Source: an uncultured Ruminococcus sp.
GTDB taxonomy: Bacteria > Bacillota > Clostridia > Oscillospirales > Acutalibacteraceae
NCBI GenBank assembly: GCA_902784855.1
Contig: CACZWQ010000006.1
Coordinates: 10,234 to 46,206 of the forward strand
Length of the DNA stretch: 35,973 nucleotides
Direction: 5' to 3'
Below, in pieces: positions 1 through 8,577 of the stretch. Within the stretch, counting starts at the first letter, position 1. Each line of letters starts with the position of its first letter. The notes under the pieces were generated by a model. It was not told where the DNA came from. It made no database searches and saw only the letters and a list, made by a program, of their open reading frames with translations. The translations under genes were made by a program, and so were the position numbers.

Positions 1-106
1 TCGTCCTTGCAAGGCGCCAGCCTTGCGGCGTCCTTCGCCTCGTCTTGCGAAAAATATCCTCGCAAATCTTTGTCCACTTTTTATCTGAGATTAGTATAAC
101 AGGAAA
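1..106. other. Left-edge non-coding segment with a short perfect hairpin
   Basis: No gene is supported here. Bases 9-15 (GCAAGGC) pair perfectly with 20-26 (GCCTTGC) across a 4-base loop. The following 50 bases again use CTTGCG/CTCGC-type words. The segment lies beyond the 3' end of the minus-strand acyltransferase and could be part of its terminator or of a dispersed repeat cut by the window edge. Neither can be decided from one copy. Confidence 0.3.
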
Positions 107-151
107 TTGCTTGATCCCGCCGTTGAACACGGTTATCGTTATTGGTGCAGT

Positions 152-1156
152 TCAGATAGGCGGGAGAGAGCGCCCACCGGCGCTTTTTTGTCGGTAGGGT
201 GCGCCCGTCAGGATCGTGTTCAGCAGCGGCACGCGGCTGATGACGAGCCAATCGAGCAGCAGCGGCACGGAGATGCCGACCGCAGTGCCCGTCAGGAAGT
301 AGATGATCAGCGGCAGCTTCGGCAGCAGACGCGCCGTCAGCGCCGTGGCCGCCTGCGTCAGGATGGGCGCGTGTATCAGGTAGATCACCATGGATTTCCG
401 CCCGAGAAAGCCGAGCGGCTTTGCCGCCTTGGTTTGGCTGATATACTGCGCGAAGGTGCAGATGACGAAGATCCCGAACACGGCAGCGACCTGTCGAACG
501 ATCGGATAGAGGTGATGGGCGACGTCATTCGGCAGGTGCCAGACATTCATCTCCAGCACGATCACGGTTGCGAACGAGGTTGCGAGATAGCCGAGCACCA
601 CCGCGAGATAGGTGGGCTTTTTCATGCAAAACAGCCGGTCGGTGCGCGGGAACAGCGCCCGCGCCAGCGAGAAATAGAACAGGTAATAGAGCACCAGCGA
701 GAGGATCTTGAAGGTGTGGAAGAAGTCGGGGAAGAACCGCGGCACCATGCACAGCGGGATGATCGCGGCGACAAAGGCAGGATGGCGCGTGAGCCGCGGC
801 ATCAGGATATTGACGACGGAGATGAGGAAGAGCGCGTACAAAAACCACAGGCTCTCCGCCATGTGTCCGTCGAAGGTGAAAATCTGATAAAGCGATTCGA
901 GCAGCGAATAGTGGGCATAGCCGCCGTTGCTCATCGTCAGCAGCGACTCGATCGACGGGATCATCAGCGCGAGGTTGGTCGCGGTGTAGTAGATGAGTGT
1001 AAAGACGAAATACGGCACCATCAGCCGCAGAAAGCGGTTCCAAAGCGCCCTGCCCCGGTGCTGCACGGTGCGGTCGGCTTTCAGCTCGAACAGCCAGCCC
1101 GAGAGAAAGAAAAACAGCGGCATGTGCAGGGAAGCCCCCTTTTTTATTGAAATCAT
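152..1156 (-). pseudogene. Acyltransferase-3 family membrane protein, N-terminally truncated
   Basis: Family members transfer acyl groups, often acetyl, to surface sugars from within the membrane. The 334-residue product starts almost directly at the family's conserved LHMPLFFFLSGWLF segment (about residues 10-24) and then continues with about nine hydrophobic helices to a normal-looking C-terminus. In the family this motif is preceded by about 30-45 residues holding the first helix, a DALRG-type motif and a catalytic His. Those are missing. Upstream on this strand the frame stays open only to about 1201, with no ATG, GTG or TTG start and no match to the motif; this DNA holds the promoter of the opposite gene. 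I therefore call it a 5'-truncated pseudogene. A shortened functional protein starting at 1156 is possible, and no good ribosome binding site is seen. It may once have decorated the exopolysaccharide (inference). Confidence 0.65.
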
Positions 1157-1208
1157 GATTCTATTGTAAATTGAAACGGGAAAAATGTCAACCGATTTTC
1201 ATTATTGA

Positions 1209-1237
1209 TTGACATAATTCGATGAATGTGATACAGT
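1209..1237 (+). promoter_or_regulatory. SigA-type promoter for the cotH-VTC-GGDEF operon
   Basis: TTGACA at 1209-1214, a 17-base spacer, then TACAGT at 1232-1237 preceded by an extended TGA. The predicted transcription start is near 1244. This makes the ATG at 1242 unusable and supports translation from 1275 (or 1272). Confidence 0.7.
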
Positions 1238-1274
1238 AATTATGTATAAAGTTCACACGATAGCGGGTTTTATG

Positions 1275-3308
1275 ATGAATAAAGCAGCAAAAAGGAATTT
1301 GATCGTGATTGGTGCGGCAACGCTGGTGATGCTGGCGGTGCTGTGCCTTTGCGCCGTGCAGAACCTGCGGGATACTTGGCAGCGCGTCGCCTTCGTGGTG
1401 GAGACCGCGGCGGGCGACGAGCGCATCGCGCTCTTTGAGGACGGCGACACCTGCTACGCATTTTTGCCCTCTTACGCCGAGCTGAGCGCCCTGCAGCTCA
1501 GCGTGCCCGAGGGGTGCGAGATCACCGTCGACGGGCGGGCATACTTCGGCAAGGGCTTTTTTGCCGACGTGCCGACGGATACGCCCCTGCCCATGCGGAT
1601 GAAAACGGGCTTCGGCGCCGCGCCGGGAGAGCGGCAGCTCATCATCAAAAAGGCAGGCGCCGTCCCTGCGCTCTATGTCACCCTGATCGACGGCGATATC
1701 TCCTCCGTCAACAACAGCGTCGACCATCAGGTCAGCCGTGCGGGCAGGTGCTCGCTGATCACCGCCGACGGCAAGGTGGATTACAGCGGCAGCTTCACCA
1801 AGCTGCGCGGCAGGGGCAACGTCACCTGGGAGGAGAACAAGAAGCCCTATAATATCGAATTCAAAGAGCCCGTGGAGCTGCTCGGCATGGGAAAGGGCCT
1901 GCGCTACTGCCTGCTTGCCAACGCCCTTGACAAGTCCCATCTGCGCGACAAGATCGTCTATGACGCGGCGGTGGAGGAGGGGCTTCCTTTCTCGGCGGAA
2001 TCCGCCTTTGTCGACCTGTATATCGACGGCGACTATCTCGGTCTGTACCTGATGACCGAGGACGTCCAGCTGCGCGCGGACAGGGTGAACATCACCGACC
2101 TTTCGGCGGCGACCGCCGCGGTCAACCCTTATCCGCTCGAGAATTATCCCGCCGTGCAGAAAAACGAAAACGGCGTCGTCAAGCGCTGCTTTGATATCCG
2201 GACCGACCCTGAGGACATCACGGGCGGCTACCTTGTCGAGCTGGACATGGCGGAGCGCTTTCATCTCTTCCGCAGCGGCTTCATCCTAAACGGCAACGAC
2301 TACTGCTATACGCTGAAATCACCGCGCTATGCCTCCGAAGCGGAGCTGAATTATATCGCGGGGCTGTTTGGGGATATCGAGCGCGACTTTGCCGCGGGGA
2401 AGCTCAACGACAGGATCGATGTCGACTCGTGGGTGCGCTACTATCTGGTTCAGGAGGTCTTTGCGAACTTCGACCCGTGCAGCGTCTACTTCCACAAGGA
2501 CAGCGACAGCCGAAACACAAAAATTGTCGCGGGACCGATCTGGGACTTTGACAAGGCGCTCGGCTCGCCCGTCTACGACGGCACGGGCAGCCCCAACCGG
2601 CTGTATGCCGCCGAGCACACGATCTTTCAGAGGATGGCTTCATGCAGTGCCTTTGCCGCCTTGGCGAAGCAGACCTATCAAAAGGAATTCGTCCCGCTGC
2701 TGGAGACGTTCTTAAACAGCCGCATCGACGGCTATCTGGCACAGATCACACCCTCCGCGAAGATGAACGAGCTGCGCTGGGCACATGAAAGGCTCCACTC
2801 GTGGGAGACCCGCTTTGACAGCTTTGAGGAGCACGTTTCCTATGTGCGCGACTTCCTGCGGCAGCGCCGCGATTGGCTGGACGCCGAATGGCTGGGAGAA
2901 AAAAAGGTCACGGTCGAGTACTATTCCTACGCGCCGGTGCAGAAGCTCGGCTTTTTCACCAAGGCGCCGGGAGAGACCGTCGGCGAGCTGCCTGTGCTCT
3001 CCTGTGAGGGCTACCGCTTTGACGGCTGGTTTGACCGCGAGACCGACTTGGAGTATGATCCGAACGAAGTGCTGACCGCGCACCGTTCCTTCATCGCCAA
3101 GTGGACAAAGGTTTCCCCCGACGGTCTCCTCAAAAGGGCGCAGGACACGCTCGAGGCATTTGCCGACCGCCAGAACTGGACGGTGGAAAAGCTGTTCAAC
3201 TACGCTTTGACGGGCTTGCTGGCGGGGATATTCTTCCTTGTGCTGGCGGTGTTCTTCGTCGCCGGCTTGATCAAAAGCAGAAAAAGAAAGGGCGGGAAGA
3301 AACGATGA
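1275..3308 (+). CDS. CotH-family kinase, membrane-anchored, with InlB-type repeat
   Basis: CotH proteins are atypical protein kinases, known from spore-coat and cellulosome-type surface proteins. The ATG at 1275 (1272 is also possible) follows GCGGG at 1263-1267. The ATG at 1242 sits at the predicted transcript start and is unlikely. The roughly 677-residue product has an N-terminal TM helix (about 9-29) and an external CotH domain with LRGRGNVTW, NALDKSHLRDK and LYIDGDYLGLY, then the catalytic-type GPIWDFDKALG (D424, D426). A module near 545-615 with GYRFDGWFDRET and FIAKWTKV resembles the InlB B-repeat/Flg_new fold. A second TM helix and a basic tail (RKRKGGKKR) follow. The kinase domain should face outside. 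Its stop overlaps the next start (ATGA). CotH next to VTC and DUF4956 is a recurring clostridial set. Its substrate is unknown. Confidence 0.88.
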   Translation: MNKAAKRNLIVIGAATLVMLAVLCLCAVQNLRDTWQRVAFVVETAAGDERIALFEDGDTCYAFLPSYAELSALQLSVPEGCEITVDGRAYFGKGFFADVPTDTPLPMRMKTGFGAAPGERQLIIKKAGAVPALYVTLIDGDISSVNNSVDHQVSRAGRCSLITADGKVDYSGSFTKLRGRGNVTWEENKKPYNIEFKEPVELLGMGKGLRYCLLANALDKSHLRDKIVYDAAVEEGLPFSAESAFVDLYIDGDYLGLYLMTEDVQLRADRVNITDLSAATAAVNPYPLENYPAVQKNENGVVKRCFDIRTDPEDITGGYLVELDMAERFHLFRSGFILNGNDYCYTLKSPRYASEAELNYIAGLFGDIERDFAAGKLNDRIDVDSWVRYYLVQEVFANFDPCSVYFHKDSDSRNTKIVAGPIWDFDKALGSPVYDGTGSPNRLYAAEHTIFQRMASCSAFAALAKQTYQKEFVPLLETFLNSRIDGYLAQITPSAKMNELRWAHERLHSWETRFDSFEEHVSYVRDFLRQRRDWLDAEWLGEKKVTVEYYSYAPVQKLGFFTKAPGETVGELPVLSCEGYRFDGWFDRETDLEYDPNEVLTAHRSFIAKWTKVSPDGLLKRAQDTLEAFADRQNWTVEKLFNYALTGLLAGIFFLVLAVFFVAGLIKSRKRKGGKKR

Positions 3309-4015
3309 AGCGAGAACCGAAATACCGCCATGAATTCAAATATATCATCTCGCAGGGAGAGGCGGCGGTGCTCGAGCTGCGGATCGCCGCGCTGATGTCC
3401 GTCGACCCGCATGTGGGGGAGAGCGGCGTCTATACCATCCGCAGCCTGTACTTTGACAGCTTCACCGACCGCTGTGTGTATGAAAACGAGAGCGGCACCG
3501 ACCCGCGCGAAAAGTTCCGCATCCGCATCTACAATGCCTCGGCGGCGCGCATCGCGCTGGAATGCAAGCGCAAGGAGCGCGGCAAGACGCTGAAAACCTC
3601 CTGCCTGATCAGCGAGGAGCAGTGTCGGCTGCTCATGCGCGGCGGGATCCCCCGCGACATCGGCGCACGGCAGACGGTGCTGCAGCGGCTGGCGCTGCTG
3701 ATGCGCAGCGAGCTGTTTCTGCCGAAGGTGATCGTCGAGTACGAACGCACCCCCTATATCCTGAGGATGGGCAACGTCCGCGTGACCTTTGACCGCAATA
3801 TCCGCTCCTCGTCGGTGATCGGCAGCTTTTTGGAGAACGGGCTGTTCGTCCGTCCCGTCATGTCCGTGGGGCAGCATGTGCTGGAAGTGAAATACGACGA
3901 ATTCATCCCCGACTATATCAAGGACAGTCTCGAAATAGGCTCTCTGAGACAGACCGCCTATTCCAAATATTATCTGTGCAGAAAATTTTCGACCGGAGGT
4001 TGCTATGACATTTAA
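3305..4015 (+). CDS. VTC-domain polyphosphate polymerase
   Basis: The VTC domain is a tunnel-shaped fold of the triphosphate tunnel metalloenzyme class. In yeast Vtc4 it makes polyphosphate from ATP. The 236-residue product is essentially the domain alone. Visible family motifs are KYRHEFKYII near the start, IRSLYFDS, KFRIRIY, LECKRKERGK, VIVEYERTPY, VRVTFDRNIR and VLEVKYDEFIPDYIK near the end; their basic and acidic residues line the tunnel in the family. The start at 3305 overlaps the cotH stop by four bases and follows GGGAAG, so translation is coupled. The longer frame opening at 3101 lies inside cotH and is not used. It has no membrane segment itself; the DUF4956 protein encoded next may supply the membrane part. 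Bacterial activity is assumed from the family, not shown. Confidence 0.88.
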   Translation: MKREPKYRHEFKYIISQGEAAVLELRIAALMSVDPHVGESGVYTIRSLYFDSFTDRCVYENESGTDPREKFRIRIYNASAARIALECKRKERGKTLKTSCLISEEQCRLLMRGGIPRDIGARQTVLQRLALLMRSELFLPKVIVEYERTPYILRMGNVRVTFDRNIRSSSVIGSFLENGLFVRPVMSVGQHVLEVKYDEFIPDYIKDSLEIGSLRQTAYSKYYLCRKFSTGGCYDI

Positions 4016-4676
4016 GGATATCTTCAAACAATCGTTTCTCAACGGCTTTTCGGGCGGCATCGACACCATGACCGTCCTGTTCGGACTGGGCTTGGCGTGC
4101 GCGCTGGGACTGTATATCTTCCTGATCTACCGCGCCCTGACCCGCAAGACCTTCTATTCTTTGAATTTCAATATCTCGCTGGTGGCGATGTCCGTCATCA
4201 CCGCCGCGATCATCCTGACCATCCAGTCGAATCTGGTGATCTCGCTGGGCATGGTCGGCGCGCTGTCCATCGTGCGCTTCCGCACCGCCATCAAGGATCC
4301 GATGGATCTGGTGTTCCTCTACTGGGCGATCGGCGTGGGCATCATCTGCGGCGCGGGATTGTCGGTCATCTGTGTGGCGCTCTGTCTCGTGATGACCCTG
4401 ATCGTCTTTTTGCTCTCCAAGTATCCCGCCCGCAAAATGAGCCGGCTGTTGGTGGTCAACAGCACCCGGCTTGACAGCGAGCAGGAGATCATGGAAAAGG
4501 TAAAGGCGTATACGAAGGTGTACCAAATCAAATCGAAGAACCTCACGCCCTCGACGCTCGACATGATCATCGAGCTGCGGGTCGACGAGGAATGCGCGCT
4601 GGTGCGTGAGCTGATGACGCTGGAGGGCGTCACCGCGGCTTCTCTGATGGCGCACAGCGGCGAAACGACCGTTTAA
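4005..4676 (+). CDS. DUF4956 four-helix membrane protein
   Basis: 223 residues. The start at 4005 follows GGAGG at 3995-3999 and overlaps the VTC gene by 11 bases. There are about four TM helices in the first 145 residues, with the family hallmark MVGALSIVRFRTAIKDPMD between helices, followed by a soluble C-terminal ferredoxin-like region of about 80 residues (STRLDSEQEIM to the end). DUF4956 has no established reaction. It is regularly found beside VTC and CotH genes. One plausible role, by analogy with yeast where VTC domains attach to a small TM module, is to anchor or form a channel for the polyphosphate polymerase. That role is inference; the family assignment is firm. Confidence 0.87.
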   Translation: MTFKDIFKQSFLNGFSGGIDTMTVLFGLGLACALGLYIFLIYRALTRKTFYSLNFNISLVAMSVITAAIILTIQSNLVISLGMVGALSIVRFRTAIKDPMDLVFLYWAIGVGIICGAGLSVICVALCLVMTLIVFLLSKYPARKMSRLLVVNSTRLDSEQEIMEKVKAYTKVYQIKSKNLTPSTLDMIIELRVDEECALVRELMTLEGVTAASLMAHSGETTV

Positions 4677-4692
4677 GGGGCAGGGGAGAGCT

Positions 4693-5598
4693 TTGAAGCA
4701 AACGAAAAAAAGCAACATACGGCGCGGCGCCGGATATGAACTGCTGCACTGTGCCGTTTCACTGGCGGTGATGATCGCGCTCACGGCGGCGGTGTATTTC
4801 TTTCGGATACCCAATCCGAACATGATCCTGATCGCGGGGCTGACGGTGTGTACGACGCTTTACGGTTATATCCCGGGCATCCTCTGCGGTGCGGAGATGA
4901 TCGGCTATTCGCTCTATTTCTTTTCCGTCGGGCACTCGTTCGTCAACTTCACATCGGAGAATCTGCTGAAGGTCATGATCATCACCATCGGCGTGGCGCT
5001 CAACGTCGCGTTCATCGGACGGCTGAAAAGCCGTCACGACAGGGTGCTGAACCGCTTGGAGGAATACAACAGCGATCTGCTCGAGGACAACCTCTCGCTC
5101 AGGGAGGCGACGGTGACGGATCCGCTGACAAAGCTGAAAAACCGCTATGCGCTGCGGCGGGATTTTGACCGCTGCTTCGGGCGGTTCATCCATGTGATGA
5201 TGATGGATCTCGACGACTTCAAGGGCGTCAACGACACCTACGGGCACGAGGCGGGCGACGAGCTGCTGCGGGAAACAGGCGTGGTGCTGCGGGAGTCGTT
5301 CGGAAACGACAGCTGCTACCGCTACGGCGGCGACGAGTTCATCGTCATCTGCACCGATATCACCGAGGAGCACTTCCGCGAACGCATCGAGGAGATCACC
5401 GAGGGCTTTTTTGCCCTTCATCCGGGCGGCAGCGAAAAGCATGTGCGTTTCTCGGCGGGCTATGTCTACGGCAAATTTGCCCGCGAGGATGACCTGCGGC
5501 ATATGCTGCGGCAGGCGGACGAGCTGCTCTATCAGTCCAAGCAGCGGGGAAAGGGCACTGCCCTCGGTGCCGAATACCGCAGCCATGACTATGCATAA
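4693..5598 (+). CDS. Membrane diguanylate cyclase (4TM sensor-GGDEF)
   Basis: Predicted to make c-di-GMP from two GTP. The start is TTG at 4693, placed by GGGGAGAG at 4683-4690. The 301-residue product has about four TM helices (residues 16-108), whose loop pattern resembles the DUF4118 sensor module of KdpD-like proteins. A short coiled coil (110-140) follows, then a complete GGDEF domain: DPLTKLKNR at 143-151, DLDDFKGVND for metal and substrate, and an intact GGDEF at 222-226. The inhibitory I-site RxxD, expected five residues before GGDEF, reads FGND and lacks the Arg, so classical product inhibition is unlikely. It lies 16 bases after the DUF4956 gene and is probably in the same operon, linking c-di-GMP to the CotH/VTC set. 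Confidence 0.9.
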   Translation: MKQTKKSNIRRGAGYELLHCAVSLAVMIALTAAVYFFRIPNPNMILIAGLTVCTTLYGYIPGILCGAEMIGYSLYFFSVGHSFVNFTSENLLKVMIITIGVALNVAFIGRLKSRHDRVLNRLEEYNSDLLEDNLSLREATVTDPLTKLKNRYALRRDFDRCFGRFIHVMMMDLDDFKGVNDTYGHEAGDELLRETGVVLRESFGNDSCYRYGGDEFIVICTDITEEHFRERIEEITEGFFALHPGGSEKHVRFSAGYVYGKFAREDDLRHMLRQADELLYQSKQRGKGTALGAEYRSHDYA

Positions 5599-5663
5599 AC
5601 CATATTTCGAGCGCGGGCGGCGGCTTTTGCCGTCCGAGCACATTTAGATCCGGGGATACTGTT

Positions 5664-8513
5664 ATGAAGAAGAGGGAAGTCAGCCTGACGACACAGGCGA
5701 TCATTATCATCTCCCTGCTGCTTCTCGTCGCAAACGTCATCATGGGCGTTTTGCTGATGACGCAGTCGAAGAACGCCATGAAAACGCTGATCAACCGGCG
5801 CATGCTGGATATCTCCAACACGGCTGCCGCCACACTGGACGGCGACGTGCTGGAACGACTCACGGCGGAGGACAGGGACACCGAGGAATACCGCACGGTC
5901 GAGCGCGCCCTGCGGGTGTTTCAGGAGCATATCGACCTGCAATACATCTATTGTATCATGCAGAAGGACGACGGCAGCTTTGTGTTCGGCATCGACCCCA
6001 CTGTCGGTGACCCGGGCGTGTTCGGCGAGCCTGTCGTCTGCACCGAGGCGCTCAAGCGCGCGGCGCTCGGCACACCCTCGGTGGACGAGGAGCCGTATCA
6101 AGACGCTTGGGGCACCTTCTACAGCGCCTATACGCCCGTTTTTGACTCGCAGAACCGGGTGGCGGGCATCGTCGCGGTGGATTTCAGCGCCTCGTGGTAC
6201 GACGACCAGCTGCGGCAGATCGTGCTGACCATTTTGCTGAGCAGCTTCCTTTCGTCCGTGTTCGGCGTTTTGATCGTTCTGGTGGTCACGGCGCGCGTGC
6301 GGCGCAGGATCCGTTCGCTCAACAGCGAGCTGCGCGGGCTGTCCTCTGAGGTGGACAAGCTGACGTGCGAGCTAAACGGCGGCAAGGATCCCGAAAGGGA
6401 GGCGTCCGGCCGCCCCGACGACAGTATCGTGGAGCTGAGCGAGCGCATCCATGCCACCCGCACCGAGCTGCTGCACTACGCCGAGCACATGCAGACGCGC
6501 GCCAACAGCATGATCACCGCGCTCGCCTCCGATTACAGCAGCGTGTATTATATCGATCTGGACAGCGACGAGGGTATCTGCTACCGCGCGCGCGACAAGC
6601 GCGAGTCCGCTCTTTCGGAGGGCGAGACCTTCGCCTATTATCAGACCTTTGTTTCCTACGGCGAGCGCTATGTCGCCGAGCCGTTCCGCGAGGAATTTTT
6701 GCAGTTTATCGCGCCCGAGAACATCCGCAGGGCGCTGGCGCATGAGGCGATCATCTCCCTGCGCTACCTCGCCCTGCACGACGGCGGCGAGCGCTATGAA
6801 ATGCTGCGCATGGCGGGCGTGCGCCATCCCGAGGACAGGGACGACCACATCGTCCACGCGATCGGCTTGGGCTTTACCGACGTGGACGCCGAGACGCGCA
6901 AGGCGATGGAGCGCAGCCGCACGCTCAGTGACGCGCTGGCAGTCGCCGAGGCTTCCGACCGCGCCAAGACCGCCTTCCTCTCCAATATGAGCCACGAGAT
7001 CCGCACGCCGATGAATGCGATCATCGGCTTGGACAATATCGCGCTCAGTGATCCCGACGTGCCCGAGAAAACGCGCGGCTATCTGGAGAAGATCGGCGAT
7101 TCCGCCAAGCACCTGCTCAATATCATCAACGACATTCTCGACATGTCGCGCGTGAAGTCGGGCAGGGTAAACCTCAACCACGAGGAGTTCTCCTTTACGG
7201 CGATGGTCGAGCAGGTCAACTCGATGGTCAGCATCCAGTGCGGCGAGAAGCAGATCAATTTCAACAGCACCCTTGACGATGACGTTGCCTCCTACTATAT
7301 CGGCGACGAGGTGCGGCTGCGCCAGATCCTGCTCAATATCCTCGGCAACGCGGTCAAATTCACCCCCGAGGGCGGCAGCGTGCACATGGATATCGCGCGC
7401 GTCGCGCATTTTGATAAGAAAACCACCCTGCGGTTCACGGTCAGCGACACGGGAATCGGCATGGAACAGAGCTTTTTGGCTCATATCTTCGACCCGTTCA
7501 GCCAAGAGGATTCCTCCTCCACCAACCGCTACGGCAGTACGGGCCTCGGCATGGCGATCGCCAAGAGCATCGTCGACATGATGGACGGCAATATCGAGGC
7601 GGAATCCGAGAAGGGCAAGGGCTCGGTGTTCCGCGTTACCCTGACGCTGCACGACAGCGAGGAGAACCACAGCGAGCCGGAGGGCGAGAGCATCAAGCCG
7701 CAGGAGCTGCGGGTGCTGGTCGTCGATGACGATGAGGTCGCGCTCGAGCATACGCGGCTGGTGTTGCAGCACGTTGGCTTTGAGACCGAGACCGCATCCT
7801 CCGGCGCACAGGCGCTGGAGAAGGCGCAGCTGCGCCACGCGCGGCGCGAGCGCTTCGACGTGATCTTCCTCGACCGGAAAACGCCCGGGATGGACGGCAT
7901 CGAGACCGCCCGCCGCCTGCGCGAGACGATCGGCAGCGAAACGGCCATCATCATGCTCACCGCCTGTAAGTGGGACGACGTCATCGACGGCGCGTCCAAG
8001 GCGGGCGTCGACAGCTTTATGACCAAGCCCCTGTTCAGCGCCCATTTGTTTGATACGCTGCGCGGCGTGCTGCTGCGGAAAAGAGCCGCCGGCGCCGCCG
8101 TCCGCAAGGCGGAGCTCAGCGGCAGGCATATTCTGCTTGCGGAGGATATGATCGTCAACGCCGAGATCATGATGATGGTGCTCGGCATGCGCGAGATGAT
8201 CGTCGACCACGCCGAAAACGGCAGGATCGCCGTCGAGATGTTCGCATCTCACCCCGAGGGGTATTACGATGCGATCCTGATGGACATCCGCATGCCCGAG
8301 ATGGACGGCTTGGAGGCGACCGCCGCCATCCGCGCCATGGAACGCGCGGACTCGAAGACCGTGCCGATCATCGCACTGACGGCGAACGCCTTTGACGAGG
8401 ACGTCAAGCGCAGCTTGCAGGTGAGCATGAACGCCCATCTGAGCAAGCCCGTTGACCCGGAAAAGCTATTTGAAACACTCGAAACGAGCATATCGCCCGA
8501 CCCGAAGACCTGA
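5664..8513 (+). CDS. Hybrid sensor histidine kinase with two receiver domains
   Basis: 949 residues. A TM helix (about 11-32), an extracellular sensor region (about 33-185, Cache-like in layout), a second TM helix (about 191-215), a coiled coil, and a PAS-like region (about 275-425) come first. The HisKA box is FLSNMSHEIRTPMNAIIG with phospho-His H444. The ATPase domain has N-box NILGNAVKFT, G1 SDTGIGM and G2 GSTGLGMAI. Two REC domains follow, with acceptor Asp D737 (FLDRKTPGMDG) and D874 (LMDIRMPEMDG); both have the C-terminal Lys-Pro. The DR in place of the usual LDxxMP in REC1 is slightly atypical. It lies 65 bases after the GGDEF gene and just before a REC-EAL gene, its likely output partner. 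There is no terminal HPt domain, so the phosphorelay route is unclear. Confidence 0.92.
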   Translation: MKKREVSLTTQAIIIISLLLLVANVIMGVLLMTQSKNAMKTLINRRMLDISNTAAATLDGDVLERLTAEDRDTEEYRTVERALRVFQEHIDLQYIYCIMQKDDGSFVFGIDPTVGDPGVFGEPVVCTEALKRAALGTPSVDEEPYQDAWGTFYSAYTPVFDSQNRVAGIVAVDFSASWYDDQLRQIVLTILLSSFLSSVFGVLIVLVVTARVRRRIRSLNSELRGLSSEVDKLTCELNGGKDPEREASGRPDDSIVELSERIHATRTELLHYAEHMQTRANSMITALASDYSSVYYIDLDSDEGICYRARDKRESALSEGETFAYYQTFVSYGERYVAEPFREEFLQFIAPENIRRALAHEAIISLRYLALHDGGERYEMLRMAGVRHPEDRDDHIVHAIGLGFTDVDAETRKAMERSRTLSDALAVAEASDRAKTAFLSNMSHEIRTPMNAIIGLDNIALSDPDVPEKTRGYLEKIGDSAKHLLNIINDILDMSRVKSGRVNLNHEEFSFTAMVEQVNSMVSIQCGEKQINFNSTLDDDVASYYIGDEVRLRQILLNILGNAVKFTPEGGSVHMDIARVAHFDKKTTLRFTVSDTGIGMEQSFLAHIFDPFSQEDSSSTNRYGSTGLGMAIAKSIVDMMDGNIEAESEKGKGSVFRVTLTLHDSEENHSEPEGESIKPQELRVLVVDDDEVALEHTRLVLQHVGFETETASSGAQALEKAQLRHARRERFDVIFLDRKTPGMDGIETARRLRETIGSETAIIMLTACKWDDVIDGASKAGVDSFMTKPLFSAHLFDTLRGVLLRKRAAGAAVRKAELSGRHILLAEDMIVNAEIMMMVLGMREMIVDHAENGRIAVEMFASHPEGYYDAILMDIRMPEMDGLEATAAIRAMERADSKTVPIIALTANAFDEDVKRSLQVSMNAHLSKPVDPEKLFETLETSISPDPKT

Positions 8514-8577
8514 CGGAAGGGCAGCCGGAGCGAAAAACGCGCCCGGCACCATCGATAACACCCGCGGAGGTATGGCT

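Noticed and set aside
107..1150. 347-codon open frame on the plus strand
   Set aside because: Antisense to the acyltransferase remnant; composition is Arg/Glu/Asp/Gln-rich with no motif.
1242..1274. ATG 1242 as the CotH start
   Set aside because: It coincides with the predicted transcription start and has no ribosome binding site; 1275 or 1272 fits better.
6372..8438. 688-codon open frame on the minus strand
   Set aside because: It lies fully antisense to the hybrid kinase, which has complete domains. The product is low-complexity His/Asp/Val-rich, as expected from the complement of GC-rich codons.
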